From SCUN01 sp964343975 (GTDB taxonomy: Bacteria > Acidobacteriota > Vicinamibacteria > Vicinamibacterales > SCN-69-37): a stretch of DNA of 15,642 nt. This document shows positions 1 to 7,993 of the stretch, piece by piece. Both the position numbers and the translations under genes were made by a program. Where the stretch lies: NCBI GenBank assembly GCA_964343975.1, contig CAYFLU010000078.1, positions 1 through 15,642 of the forward strand. Direction: 5' to 3'. Numbering within the stretch: the stretch's first letter is position 1; every line of letters starts with the position of its first letter. Below the pieces are notes generated by a model. That model was not told the DNA's origin and ran no database searches. It saw only the letters and a list, made by a program, of their open reading frames with translations.

Positions 1-630
1 CCGCCGCTCTACAACACGCGCCTGCTCTTCCCGTTCTTCAAGGACTGGATTCCGGACATCGGGCTCTTCTACATCGTGTTCGTGATGTTCGTGCTCACCG
101 CGTCATCGAACACCGTGAACCTGACGGACGGGCTCGACGGTCTGGCGATCAGCACGTTCGCGGTGGCGGCGGCCACCTACACCGCGTTCACCTATGTGAC
201 CGGGCACGCGCGATTCTCCGAGTATCTCCTCCTCGTGCACTTTCCGCAGGTGGGTGAACTCACGATCTTCTGCGGATCGCTCGTCGGCGCGAGCCTGGGC
301 TTTCTGTGGTGGAACGCGCATCCGGCCGAAGTGTTCATGGGCGATGTGGGCTCGCTGGCCCTCGGTGGCGCGCTCGGCACCGTGGCCGTGCTGATCAAGC
401 AGGAGATGATCCTGCCGATCGTCGGCGGCGTGTTCGTGCTCGAGGGGCTGTCGGTCATCATCCAGGTCGGCTCTTACAAGCTCCGCAACGGCAAGCGCGT
501 GTTCAAGATGGCTCCGCTCCATCACCACTTCGAGAAGAGTGGCTGGAAGGAACCGAAGGTCTTCGTGCGCTTTCTCATCATGGCGATCGTGTTCGCCCTG
601 TTCTCTCTCCTCACGTTGAAGCTGCGGTGA
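1..630 (+). CDS. mraY: Phospho-N-acetylmuramoyl-pentapeptide transferase (MraY), 3' part
   Basis: MraY is an integral inner-membrane enzyme. It moves phospho-MurNAc-pentapeptide from UDP onto undecaprenyl phosphate to make lipid I, the first membrane step of peptidoglycan synthesis. The window opens inside the gene: the reading frame is open from base 1 and 209 residues remain, so about 40% (the N-terminal helices) is missing. Family motifs are clear: NLTDGLDGLA (window residues 40-49), FMGDVGSLALGG (the conserved aspartate loop) and the C-terminal APLHHHFEKSGW histidine cluster, followed by a last membrane helix. The stop TGA overlaps the murD ATG by one base, which indicates translational coupling. 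The true start is outside the window. Confidence 0.97.
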   Translation, partial: PPLYNTRLLFPFFKDWIPDIGLFYIVFVMFVLTASSNTVNLTDGLDGLAISTFAVAAATYTAFTYVTGHARFSEYLLLVHFPQVGELTIFCGSLVGASLGFLWWNAHPAEVFMGDVGSLALGGALGTVAVLIKQEMILPIVGGVFVLEGLSVIIQVGSYKLRNGKRVFKMAPLHHHFEKSGWKEPKVFVRFLIMAIVFALFSLLTLKLR

Positions 631-2003
631 TGCCGATGACCTTCGACGTGCGCAATCGCAACGTGACAGTGGTGGGCGCGGGCCGCAGCGGCGGCCCGGC
701 GGCCGAGCTGCTCGTGCGCCGGGGCGCGCGCGTGACGCTGGCCGACACGGCCGCCACGATCGCGCACGAAGCGGAACTGTCGTCGATCGGCGTGCGGCTC
801 GAGCTCGGGCCGCATCGCGCCGACCAGTTTGTCGGCGCCGACCTCGTCGTGTTGAGCCCGGGCGTGGATCCGGCGCAGTCGGCGATCGCCGCCGCACGCA
901 CGGCCGGCGTGCCGGTGATCGGCGAAGTGGAATTGGCGTCGCGGTGGCTGCAGGGCCGCGTGATCGCGATCACGGGCACGAAAGGGAAGTCGACCACGAC
1001 GACGCTGACGTCGCTGATGCTGCGCGCGGGCGGGTTCGACGCGCCGGCGGGCGGCAATCTCGGCACCGCGTTGTCCTCGCAGGTCGCTGCCTCCACGCCG
1101 TCGACGATTCACGTCGTCGAAGTCAGCAGCTTCCAGCTCGAGACCACCGATACGTTCCATCCCTGGATCTCGGTGTTCGTGAATCTCTCGCCGGATCATC
1201 TCGACCGTCACGCGTCGTTCGAGGCCTATCGCGCCGCGAAGGCACGGATCTTCGCCCGGCAGACGCCGCAGGACTGGGCCGTGATCAATGCGGACGATGC
1301 GGGCGCCCGCGACGTGGCGCCGGCGGGCGCCGGCGCTCCGCAGCGGCTCGACTACACGTTCGATTCGACGATCGCCAACGGCGTCACCGTCGAGGGCGGC
1401 ACGATCGTGCGCCGTGTCAACGGCGTGTCGACCCCGCTCGTGCCGCTCACCGCGGTGCAGGTGCCCGGCCGCCACATCCTCAGTGATGTGCTGGCGGCCA
1501 GCGCCGTCGCGTCGCTCGTCGGCGTGCCGGCCGAGGCCATGACCCGCGCCGTCGCGAATTTCCAGGGCCTCGAGCATGCGCTGCAGCGCGTGGCCGTCGT
1601 CGGCGGCGTGCAGTTCATCAACGACTCGAAGGCGACGAACGTCGCGGCCGCCACGCGCGCGATCGAGAGCTTCGGCGACGGCCTCGTCGTGATTCTCGGT
1701 GGGAAATACAAAGGCGGCGACTTCGGCGCGCTGGCCGCGCCGCTGCGCGAGCGCCGGGCCGCCGTGGTGGCCATCGGTGAAGCGCGGCCGCTCATTCACG
1801 CCGCGCTCGACGAAGCGGTGCCCGTGCACGATGCGGACTCGATGGAGGACGCCGTGCGCAAAGCCGCGCGCGCGACCACGTCGGGCGGCACGGTGCTGCT
1901 CGCGCCGGCGTGCTCGAGTTTCGACATGTTTCGGGATTACACGGAGCGCGGACGGGCGTTTGTCGCCGCCGTGCAGAAGTGGGAAGGCACGACCGCGATG
2001 TAA
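630..2003 (+). CDS. murD: UDP-N-acetylmuramoyl-L-alanine--D-glutamate ligase (MurD)
   Basis: MurD is a cytoplasmic ATP-dependent ligase that adds D-glutamate to UDP-MurNAc-L-Ala in peptidoglycan precursor synthesis. The 457-residue protein has the usual family length. Domain 1 (about 1-107) is Rossmann-like with VVGAGRSG. Domain 2 has the ATP P-loop TGTKGKST (115-122), then EVSSFQLE and NLSPDHLDRH. Domain 3 has FINDSKATN and the C-terminal LAPACSSFDMF. The P-loop reads GTKGKS where many relatives have GTNGKS. The start is the ATG that shares its A with the mraY stop (TGATG). An in-frame ATG two codons later (636) is possible. The open frame continues far upstream, but only as an overlap inside mraY. 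No strong Shine-Dalgarno is seen, which fits coupled translation. Confidence 0.97.
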   Translation: MPMTFDVRNRNVTVVGAGRSGGPAAELLVRRGARVTLADTAATIAHEAELSSIGVRLELGPHRADQFVGADLVVLSPGVDPAQSAIAAARTAGVPVIGEVELASRWLQGRVIAITGTKGKSTTTTLTSLMLRAGGFDAPAGGNLGTALSSQVAASTPSTIHVVEVSSFQLETTDTFHPWISVFVNLSPDHLDRHASFEAYRAAKARIFARQTPQDWAVINADDAGARDVAPAGAGAPQRLDYTFDSTIANGVTVEGGTIVRRVNGVSTPLVPLTAVQVPGRHILSDVLAASAVASLVGVPAEAMTRAVANFQGLEHALQRVAVVGGVQFINDSKATNVAAATRAIESFGDGLVVILGGKYKGGDFGALAAPLRERRAAVVAIGEARPLIHAALDEAVPVHDADSMEDAVRKAARATTSGGTVLLAPACSSFDMFRDYTERGRAFVAAVQKWEGTTAM

Positions 2004-2196
2004 GCGGTGGCTGACGTCGTCAGATCGGGCTCCGCGGTCCTGAGTCTGCCGCTGGGAACATCGGCAATTCTGCCGGTGAGGCGGGTGTCAGGACCCGGGG
2101 CCCGACCTGATGACGTCGAGCTGTTGTTTCGGACGACGAAGGCCGGGCCGTTAGGCCCGAGATGTTGGGGTGCCCGCCGGTACGGGCAGAGGAACG
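2004..2196 (+). promoter_or_regulatory. Hairpin-rich leader between murD and ftsW
   Basis: This is the only long gap inside the dcw run. I see no gene in it. It holds four inverted repeats: 2011-2023 (CTGACG/CGTCAG, 1-nt centre), 2088-2110 (TCAGG/CCTGA with a 13-nt loop), 2144-2159 (CGGGCC-GTTA-GGCCCG, perfect 6-bp stem with a tetraloop) and 2172-2187 (GCCCG/CGGGC, 6-nt loop). The last ends just before the ftsW ribosome binding site. The octamer TGACGTCG occurs twice, at 2012 and 2111. None of the hairpins has a following T-run, so simple intrinsic termination is not supported. A role in RNA stability, attenuation or an internal promoter is inference. I found no convincing -35/-10 pair. Confidence 0.45.
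2188..2193 (+). promoter_or_regulatory. Ribosome binding site of ftsW
   Basis: AGAGGA lies three bases before the ATG at 2197. It favours that ATG over an in-frame GTG at 2170, whose region is occupied by the 2172-2187 hairpin. The spacing is short. Confidence 0.5.
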
Positions 2197-3366
2197 ATGG
2201 CGCGAACACTGAAGACGGACAAGTGGCTCTTTCTGGCGACCCTGCTGCTGGTCGGCACCAGCATCGTCATGGTCTACAGCGCGTCGTCGTTCATGGCGAT
2301 GACGAAGCACCAGTCGCCGGCGTTCTTCCTGCTCAAACAGCTGATCGGCGTGATCCTCGGCTTCGTGCTGATGGGCGTGGCGATGCGCATCGACTACCGC
2401 ATCTACAAGACGCCGGCGCTGATCTGGACGATGCTCGTTGGTGTCTTCATCTTGCTCGTCGCGGTGTTATTCACGCACAAGATCAACGGCACCCATCGCT
2501 GGTTTGTCATCGGGCCGATGAACATCCAGCCGTCGGAATTCGCGAAGCTGACGCTGATCATCTTCACGGCGGCCCTGCTCGAACGCCGAATGCACCGTGT
2601 GAATGACGTCAGTTACGCGTTGATGCCGATCGGCATTGCGGCGGGTTTGTTCGTGGGGCTGGTGCTCCTGGAGCCGGACTTCGGCACATCGGTCGCGATT
2701 CTGGGCACATTGGCGACGATGATCTTTGTCGCCGGACTGTCGTACCGGTATCTGCTCTCGATCTTCTTCACGCTCGCCCCGCTGCTCGTCGCGTTTGCGC
2801 TGACCGCGCAGTATCGACGCGATCGCCTGCTGGCGTTCATGGACCCCTGGAATCACCAGCTCGACAAGGGCTATCAGGTGGTGCAGTCACTGATTGCGAT
2901 CGGATCGGGCGGAATCTTGGGCCGCGGCCTGATGGCGGGTGTCGCCAAGCAGTCGTTCCTGCCGGAAGCGCACACCGACTTCATCGCCGCGGTCATCGGC
3001 GAGGAGCTCGGTCTCATCGGCATCACGTTCGTCATCGTCACGTTCTTCCTCGTGGCGTGGCGCGGCTATCGCGCGGCGGTGCTCGCGCCGGATCGCTTCG
3101 GCTCGTTGCTCGCGATTGGCCTGACGACGATGGTGGCGATGCAGGCGTTTTTCAACCTCAGCGTCGTGACGAGTCTGCTGCCGAACAAGGGCCTGCCGTT
3201 GCCGCTCATCAGCAACGGCGGATCGTCGGTGCTGATCAATCTCGTCGGCATGGGCGTGTTGCTGAACATCTCGCAGCAGTCGTCGGTGGTCGTCGCATCG
3301 CAGTTGGGTGTCAGTGAAGGCGCCGGCGTGCGGGACGCCGAGCCGCAGGCGGTGGCGGCGGACTGA
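2197..3366 (+). CDS. ftsW: Septal peptidoglycan glycosyltransferase FtsW (SEDS family)
   Basis: FtsW is a polytopic inner-membrane SEDS protein that polymerises lipid II into septal glycan together with a class B PBP (FtsI). The 389-residue protein shows about ten hydrophobic helices. Conserved SEDS features are INGTHRW and QPSEFAKL (111-118), LEPDFGTS, LPEAHTDFI with the catalytic-type aspartate at D261, and the family signature NLSVVTSLLPNKGLPLPLIS followed by NGGSS (340-344). Most FtsW proteins have YGGSS there, so the N is a small departure. Location between murD and murG supports FtsW over the sister protein RodA. The start is the ATG after AGAGGA. A GTG at 2170 would add nine non-conserved residues. 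The stop overlaps murG ATG by one base. Confidence 0.96.
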   Translation: MARTLKTDKWLFLATLLLVGTSIVMVYSASSFMAMTKHQSPAFFLLKQLIGVILGFVLMGVAMRIDYRIYKTPALIWTMLVGVFILLVAVLFTHKINGTHRWFVIGPMNIQPSEFAKLTLIIFTAALLERRMHRVNDVSYALMPIGIAAGLFVGLVLLEPDFGTSVAILGTLATMIFVAGLSYRYLLSIFFTLAPLLVAFALTAQYRRDRLLAFMDPWNHQLDKGYQVVQSLIAIGSGGILGRGLMAGVAKQSFLPEAHTDFIAAVIGEELGLIGITFVIVTFFLVAWRGYRAAVLAPDRFGSLLAIGLTTMVAMQAFFNLSVVTSLLPNKGLPLPLISNGGSSVLINLVGMGVLLNISQQSSVVVASQLGVSEGAGVRDAEPQAVAAD

Positions 3367-4439
3367 TGCGTGTGGTGATTGCCGGTGGTGGCACCGGCGG
3401 GCATTTGTATCCGGGCGTGGCAGTGGCGCGCGAGTTGTTGCGCCGGGCGCCCGACACGGTGGTGACGTTTGCCGGAACGGCCCGCGGCCTCGAGTCGCGG
3501 CTCGTGCCGAAGGAAGGATTTGCACTGGACGTGATCCGGAGCGTGGGACTGAAGGGCCGATCGCCGATGACGGTGCTTCGCGGGCTGGCCATGGTGCCCG
3601 TGAGCCTCGCTGACGCGTGGGCGCTGGTCTCGCGGCGTCGTCCCGATGCCGTGATCGGCGTCGGCGGCTACAGCTCCGGTCCGGTGGTCCTCGTGGCGGC
3701 CGTGCGCGGCATCCCGACGATGCTGCTCGAGCAGAACGCGGCGCCCGGACTGACCAATCGTCTGCTTGCGCGCGTCGTCCGCGCGGCAGCGCTCACCTAC
3801 GACGACGCGCACGGGTACTTCGGGAGGAAAGGCGTTGTCACAGGGAATCCTGTTCGGCCGGAATTTCTGTCGAGTCCCGCGGCATCGACCGGTGCCGCAC
3901 GTGGTCCACGGGTCCTGATCCTTGGCGGCTCCCAGGGCGCGCACGCGATCAACGTGGCCATGGTGGCGGCAGCGGCAGAGTTGGGCCGCCGCTTCCCCGG
4001 GTTGGAAGTCGTCCATCAGACCGGGCCGCGCGATGTGGCCGATGTCCGCGCGGGGTACGAGCGCGCCGGCGTCGCTGCGCGCACGGAATCCTTTCTCGAT
4101 GGGGTGGCCGCCGAGATGACGGCGGCGGATCTCGTCGTGAGCCGCGCCGGCGCGACGACGCTCGCCGAGTTGGCCGCACTGGGCCGTCCGGCGGTGCTCG
4201 TGCCGTTCCCGTTCGCGACCGATGATCACCAGACCAAGAATGCGCGCGCGGTGGCCGAACACGGCGCCGCCGTGATGGTGCCCGAGCGCGAGTTGTCCGC
4301 GCGGCTGACCACGGTGGTGGCCGAGCTGCTCGGCGATCGCGCGCGGCTGTCGGCGATGGCGGCGGCGATGAAGACCCTCGCCCGGCCCGATGCGGCCTCC
4401 CGCATCGTCGATCGCTTGTCGGAATTGGTGGCGGCGTGA
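3366..4439 (+). CDS. murG: UDP-GlcNAc--lipid I N-acetylglucosaminyltransferase (MurG)
   Basis: MurG is a peripheral inner-membrane GT-B (GT28) glycosyltransferase that adds GlcNAc to lipid I on the cytoplasmic face to make lipid II, the FtsW substrate. The 357-residue protein has the standard length. The N-domain carries the glycine-rich loop GGGTGGHLYPG (7-17), VIGVGGYSSGP and LEQNAAPGLTNR. The C-domain begins near TGNPVR and has GGSQGA (187-192) and the UDP-GlcNAc-binding stretch VVSRAGATTLAELAALG with PFPFATDDHQ. The ATG start shares its A with the ftsW stop (TGATG), so it is probably translated by coupling. No frame damage or missing key motif was seen. Confidence 0.97.
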   Translation: MRVVIAGGGTGGHLYPGVAVARELLRRAPDTVVTFAGTARGLESRLVPKEGFALDVIRSVGLKGRSPMTVLRGLAMVPVSLADAWALVSRRRPDAVIGVGGYSSGPVVLVAAVRGIPTMLLEQNAAPGLTNRLLARVVRAAALTYDDAHGYFGRKGVVTGNPVRPEFLSSPAASTGAARGPRVLILGGSQGAHAINVAMVAAAAELGRRFPGLEVVHQTGPRDVADVRAGYERAGVAARTESFLDGVAAEMTAADLVVSRAGATTLAELAALGRPAVLVPFPFATDDHQTKNARAVAEHGAAVMVPERELSARLTTVVAELLGDRARLSAMAAAMKTLARPDAASRIVDRLSELVAA

Positions 4440-5845
4440 TGGCGCACCTGGGCCGTACGCGGCGCATCCACTTCGTCGGTGTCGGCGGCATCGGCATGAG
4501 CGGCATCGCCGAGCTGCTGGTGAACCTTCAGTACGAAGTGAGCGGGTCTGACGCGCGCCGGTCCGAGATCACCGAGCGGCTGGCGTCGCTCGGCGTGCGG
4601 GTGTCGGTGGGACACGACGCCGCGCATGTGGCGGCGGCCGATGTCGTGGTCGTGTCGTCGGCCGTGCAGGCCGACAACCCCGAAGTGATCGAAGCGCGTC
4701 GACGTCACGTGCCGGTGATTCCGCGCGCCGAAATGCTCGCCGAGTTGATGCGCTTGCGCTTCGGCATCGCCATCGCCGGCGCGCACGGCAAGACCACGAC
4801 GACCTCGATGGTGGCGCTGGCGCTCGAGCGGGCCGGACTCGATCCGACCGCGGTGATCGGGGGACGCCTGAGCGCATTCGGCAGCAACGCGCGGCTGGGC
4901 CGCGGGCACTACATGGTGGCCGAGGCCGACGAGAGCGACCGGTCGTTCCTCAAGCTGTCGCCGTCGATCGCCGTGATCACGAACATCGATCGGGAGCACA
5001 TGGAGGCGTACGGCACGTTCGATCGCGTGCTCGACGCGTTTGTCGACTTCGCCGAGAAGGTGCCGTTCTACGGCGCCGTCGTGGCGTGCGTGGACGATCC
5101 GCACGTGCGTACGATCCTGCCGCGCCTCACGCGCCGGGTCATCACCTACGGCTTTTCGTCCGACGCCGAAGTTCGCGGCATCGAGCCGTCGACCGACGGC
5201 CAGACCGCGCGGTGCCGAGTGGCCGGCGGCGAACTGGTGGTCGCGGTGCCCGGGTTGCACAACCTGCAGAACGCGCTCGCGGCCGTGGCGGTGGGACGCG
5301 AGCTCGACGTGCCGTTGGCCAAGGTCGCCACGGCGCTGGCGGAATTCCATGGCGCCGACCGGCGCTTCCAGATCAAGGGCCGCGTCAGTGGCGTCACCGT
5401 GGTCGATGACTACGGCCATCACCCGACCGAAATTGCCGCGGTGTTGCGCGCAGCACGCGCGGGGCAGCCGGCGCGGATCATCGTGGCCTTCCAGCCGCAT
5501 CGCTACACCCGCACGCGCGACCTGCTCGCCGACTTCGGTCGCGTGCTGAGCGAGGCGGATGTGACGCTGCTCACCGACATCTACGCGGCCGGCGAGACAC
5601 CGCTGCCCGGCGTGTCGTCCGCCGCGGTGGCTGAGGCCGTGCGTACCCACGGACGGGGCACGGTGGAGCTCGTGCCGCTGGCCGACATCGCCGCGCGCGT
5701 GGCCGCCATCGCGCGCCCGGGCGATCTGGTCCTCACACTCGGCGCCGGCTCGATCGGGCAGACCGGTGACGCGGTGGTGGCCGCGCTCCGTCAAGCCGAG
5801 GGCCCGGGTGTGGCGGTCGCGGCCGAGAAGGGAGCCGCGCGATGA
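4439..5845 (+). CDS. murC: UDP-N-acetylmuramate--L-alanine ligase (MurC)
   Basis: MurC is a cytoplasmic ATP-dependent ligase that adds the first amino acid, L-alanine, to UDP-MurNAc. The 468-residue protein has normal length. It shows the N-terminal HFVGVGGIGMSG (11-22), the ATP loop GAHGKTTTTS (114-123), EADESDRSFL, NIDREHME, VVDDYGHHPTEI (catalytic region around D323-P329), FQPHRYTR and the C-terminal GAGSIGQ. The start could be GTG at 4436 (4-nt overlap with murG) or ATG at 4439 (1-nt overlap). I chose the ATG because the same TGATG junction is used elsewhere in this cluster. The gene ends in an ATGA overlap with ftsQ. No murB or ddl follows, unlike many dcw clusters. Confidence 0.96.
   Translation: MAHLGRTRRIHFVGVGGIGMSGIAELLVNLQYEVSGSDARRSEITERLASLGVRVSVGHDAAHVAAADVVVVSSAVQADNPEVIEARRRHVPVIPRAEMLAELMRLRFGIAIAGAHGKTTTTSMVALALERAGLDPTAVIGGRLSAFGSNARLGRGHYMVAEADESDRSFLKLSPSIAVITNIDREHMEAYGTFDRVLDAFVDFAEKVPFYGAVVACVDDPHVRTILPRLTRRVITYGFSSDAEVRGIEPSTDGQTARCRVAGGELVVAVPGLHNLQNALAAVAVGRELDVPLAKVATALAEFHGADRRFQIKGRVSGVTVVDDYGHHPTEIAAVLRAARAGQPARIIVAFQPHRYTRTRDLLADFGRVLSEADVTLLTDIYAAGETPLPGVSSAAVAEAVRTHGRGTVELVPLADIAARVAAIARPGDLVLTLGAGSIGQTGDAVVAALRQAEGPGVAVAAEKGAAR
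5828..5834 (+). promoter_or_regulatory. Ribosome binding site of ftsQ
   Basis: AAGGGAG lies inside the 3' end of murC, seven bases before the ftsQ ATG at 5842. It supports that start within the ATGA overlap. Confidence 0.55.
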
Positions 5846-6726
5846 GCGAGAAGCGTGGACTGCCCGCGGCGAGTGTGGCCGCACCGGCCGACAAGCGGTT
5901 CCGGCGCGCCGAAACGCGCCCCGGCCGCCGCGGCACGCGCTGGTATCACTCGCCGATCTTCCGGTGGGCCCTCGCGCTGGTCGTCGCGCTGGGCGTGACC
6001 GGGTACGCGCTCTCGTCGATCGTGCGGGCCAGAGTGTTCTCGATCAATCGGATCGTTGTCCGCGGCAACGCGCGGCTGTCGACCGGCGAAGTGCTCGCGA
6101 TGGTCGACGGCATGCGGGGCGGCAGCCTCTTCCAGGCCGATCTGCGGAGCTACCGCACGAAGCTCCTGGATTCGCCGTGGGTCTCTGAGGCGACGTTCCG
6201 CCGGGTGCTGCCGGCGACGATCGAAGTGCGGATCGCCGAGCGGGTGCCAATGGCCATCGGCCGCCTGGGCGACCAGTTGTATCTCGTGGATCCCGCGGGC
6301 GTGATCATCGACGAATTCGGTCCGCAGTACGCGCAGTACGACCTGCCGATCGTGGACGGACTCGTGCAGGCGCCGACGGCGGCTGCGCCGGTCGTGGACC
6401 CGGAGCGCGCCTATCTGGCGGCGCGGTTCCTCGATGCGCTGGCCGGGGCGCCCGCGCTCAAACCGCATGTCTCGCAGGTGGATGTCAGCAATGCGCACAA
6501 CCTCGTCGTACTCATCGACCAGGATCCGGCGCGGCTGTACGTGGGAGACAAGGATTTCGTGACCCGGCTCCAGCGGTATGTGGAGATGGGACCCACGCTG
6601 AAGGAACAGATCTCGGACATCGACTACGTCGATCTCCGGTTCGATGAACGAATCCCCGTGAGCAAAAAGCGTGCGGCCGCGTCGGCCGGCGCTGGCGCCA
6701 CGGCAGCCGGCAAAGGGAAAAGCTGA
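5842..6726 (+). CDS. ftsQ: Cell division protein FtsQ/DivIB
   Basis: FtsQ/DivIB is a bitopic inner-membrane protein that scaffolds the divisome with FtsB and FtsL in the periplasm. The 294-residue product has a basic cytoplasmic tail (1-38, many Arg/Lys), one membrane helix (about 39-61, IFRWALALVV onward), then a POTRA-like domain (about 66-134) starting FSINRIVVRGNARLS and including SPWVSEATFRRVLPATIEVRI, the typical FtsQ signature. The beta domain follows (LYLVDPAGVIIDEF). Sequence conservation in this family is low, so identity rests on topology, the POTRA signature and position between murC and ftsA. The tail after about residue 275 is an Ala/Gly/Lys-rich low-complexity stretch not expected to fold. 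Stop overlaps ftsA ATG by one base. Confidence 0.93.
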   Translation: MSEKRGLPAASVAAPADKRFRRAETRPGRRGTRWYHSPIFRWALALVVALGVTGYALSSIVRARVFSINRIVVRGNARLSTGEVLAMVDGMRGGSLFQADLRSYRTKLLDSPWVSEATFRRVLPATIEVRIAERVPMAIGRLGDQLYLVDPAGVIIDEFGPQYAQYDLPIVDGLVQAPTAAAPVVDPERAYLAARFLDALAGAPALKPHVSQVDVSNAHNLVVLIDQDPARLYVGDKDFVTRLQRYVEMGPTLKEQISDIDYVDLRFDERIPVSKKRAAASAGAGATAAGKGKS

Positions 6727-7958
6727 TGGCACGAAAAGAACGGTACGTGGTGGGCCTCGATGTCGGGACGTCCAAGATCGCCGCAATCGTCGGCGAGATG
6801 ATGGACGACGGCACCCTCGACATCATCGGCATCGGTCTGGCCGACTCGAAGGGCATCCGGCGCGGCGTGGTGAATAACGTCGACTCGGCCGCCGAAGCCA
6901 TCAAGAAGGCGATTGACGAGGCCGAACTCACCGCCGGCGTCGAGATCGACACCGTGTACCTCGCCCTCTCCGGCGCGCACGTCAAGGCGTTCAACAGCCG
7001 CGGCGTCGTGGCTGTCGCCGGGCGCAACCGCGAGATCATGCGCGACGACGTGAAGCGCGCGATCGATGCGGCGCGGGCGGTGGCGCTGCCGAGCGGCCGC
7101 GAGATCCTCCACGTGCTGCCGCAAGACTTCGTGGTCGACGACCAGGACGGCATCGCGGTGCCGGTGGGCATGACCGGGAGCCGCCTCGAAGTGAACGTCC
7201 ACGTCGTGACGGGCAGCTCGTCGTCGATGCAGAACATGGTGGCGTGCGTGAATCGCGCCGGCGTCGAAGTGGCCGAGACGGTGCTCGAGCAGCTGGCCGC
7301 GAGCGAGTCGGTGCTGACGGCGGACGAAAAGGAACTCGGTGTCTGCCTCGTCGATATCGGCGGCGGCACGACGGACTTCGCCGTGTTCGAACGCGGCAGC
7401 CTGTGGCACACAGGGGTGCTCGCCGTCGGCGGCGACCACTTCACCAACGACATCGCGGTGGGCTTGCGCATGCCGATTCCGGAGGCCGAGAAGCTGAAGC
7501 GCCGGTCGGGCTGCGCGCTGACGTCGATGGTGGCCGAAGACGACACGATGGAAGTGGCGAGCATGGCGGGCCGTCGCGCCCGCGTGATGCCGCGCCGCGT
7601 GCTGTCGGAGATCCTGCAGCCGCGCGCCGAGGAAGTGTGCCACCTCCTGTGGGATGAGATCCGCAAGGCCGGCTTCGAGCGGTCGCTCAATTCCGGCATC
7701 GTGCTCACGGGCGGCGGCGCCATGCTCGACGGCATGGTCGAGATTGCCGAGCAGATCTTTGATCTGCCGGTGCGCCGCGGCGCGCCGGAAGGCGTTGGCG
7801 GTCTGGCCGACCACGTGAACAGCCCGGCCTACGCCACGTCGGTCGGTCTCGCGATGTACGCCCACAAGAACCAGCATCTGGAGCCTGCGCGTGTTGGAGT
7901 CGGCGCGATCGGGCGTTTCACCGGCCGGCTTCGCACGCTATTCAAGGACTTCTTTTGA
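6726..7958 (+). CDS. ftsA: Cell division protein FtsA
   Basis: FtsA is an actin-like ATPase that tethers FtsZ filaments to the inner membrane and recruits later division proteins. The 410-residue protein has normal length. Seen in order: phosphate-1 loop VVGLDVGTSKIAAIVGE near the N-terminus, the FtsA-specific 1C (SHS2) region with YLALSGAHVKAF, the phosphate-2 motif DIGGGTTDFAVF (210-221), and the adenosine loop LTGGGAMLDGM. At the C-terminus, VGAIGRFTGRLRTLFKDFF looks like the amphipathic membrane-targeting helix. The ATG shares its A with the ftsQ stop. FtsZ follows 35 nt later with its own strong ribosome binding site, a normal arrangement that lets FtsZ be made in excess of FtsA. Confidence 0.97.
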   Translation: MARKERYVVGLDVGTSKIAAIVGEMMDDGTLDIIGIGLADSKGIRRGVVNNVDSAAEAIKKAIDEAELTAGVEIDTVYLALSGAHVKAFNSRGVVAVAGRNREIMRDDVKRAIDAARAVALPSGREILHVLPQDFVVDDQDGIAVPVGMTGSRLEVNVHVVTGSSSSMQNMVACVNRAGVEVAETVLEQLAASESVLTADEKELGVCLVDIGGGTTDFAVFERGSLWHTGVLAVGGDHFTNDIAVGLRMPIPEAEKLKRRSGCALTSMVAEDDTMEVASMAGRRARVMPRRVLSEILQPRAEEVCHLLWDEIRKAGFERSLNSGIVLTGGGAMLDGMVEIAEQIFDLPVRRGAPEGVGGLADHVNSPAYATSVGLAMYAHKNQHLEPARVGVGAIGRFTGRLRTLFKDFF

Positions 7959-7983
7959 TCGGCTCAGCCCCTTTCGGAGTGAC

Positions 7984-7989
7984 GAGGAG
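7984..7989 (+). promoter_or_regulatory. Ribosome binding site of ftsZ
   Basis: GAGGAG lies four bases before the ATG at 7994. It decides the ftsZ start against an in-frame TTG at 7955 that overlaps the ftsA stop. Confidence 0.75.
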
Positions 7990-7993
7990 CGAC

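Noticed and set aside
306..629. Upstream extension of the murD frame inside mraY
   Set aside because: It overlaps the conserved end of MraY and its residues do not resemble the MurD family. The TGATG junction gives a normal-length MurD.
522..1829. Long minus-strand open frame opposite murD
   Set aside because: The translation is Arg/His/Asp-rich without any family motif, and it is antisense to an unmistakable MurD. Long spurious frames are expected at this GC. The same reasoning excludes the minus-strand frames at 103-897, 3066-4262, 4226-5884, 5791-6786, 6512-7735, 6624-7877 and 7964-8881.
2007..2606. Possible gene in the murD-ftsW gap and into ftsW
   Set aside because: It simply continues the murD frame after its stop and runs out of frame through FtsW helices. 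No motif and no ribosome binding site.
7955..7993. TTG start for ftsZ at 7955
   Set aside because: It overlaps the ftsA stop and lacks a ribosome binding site, whereas ATG 7994 has GAGGAG at good spacing.
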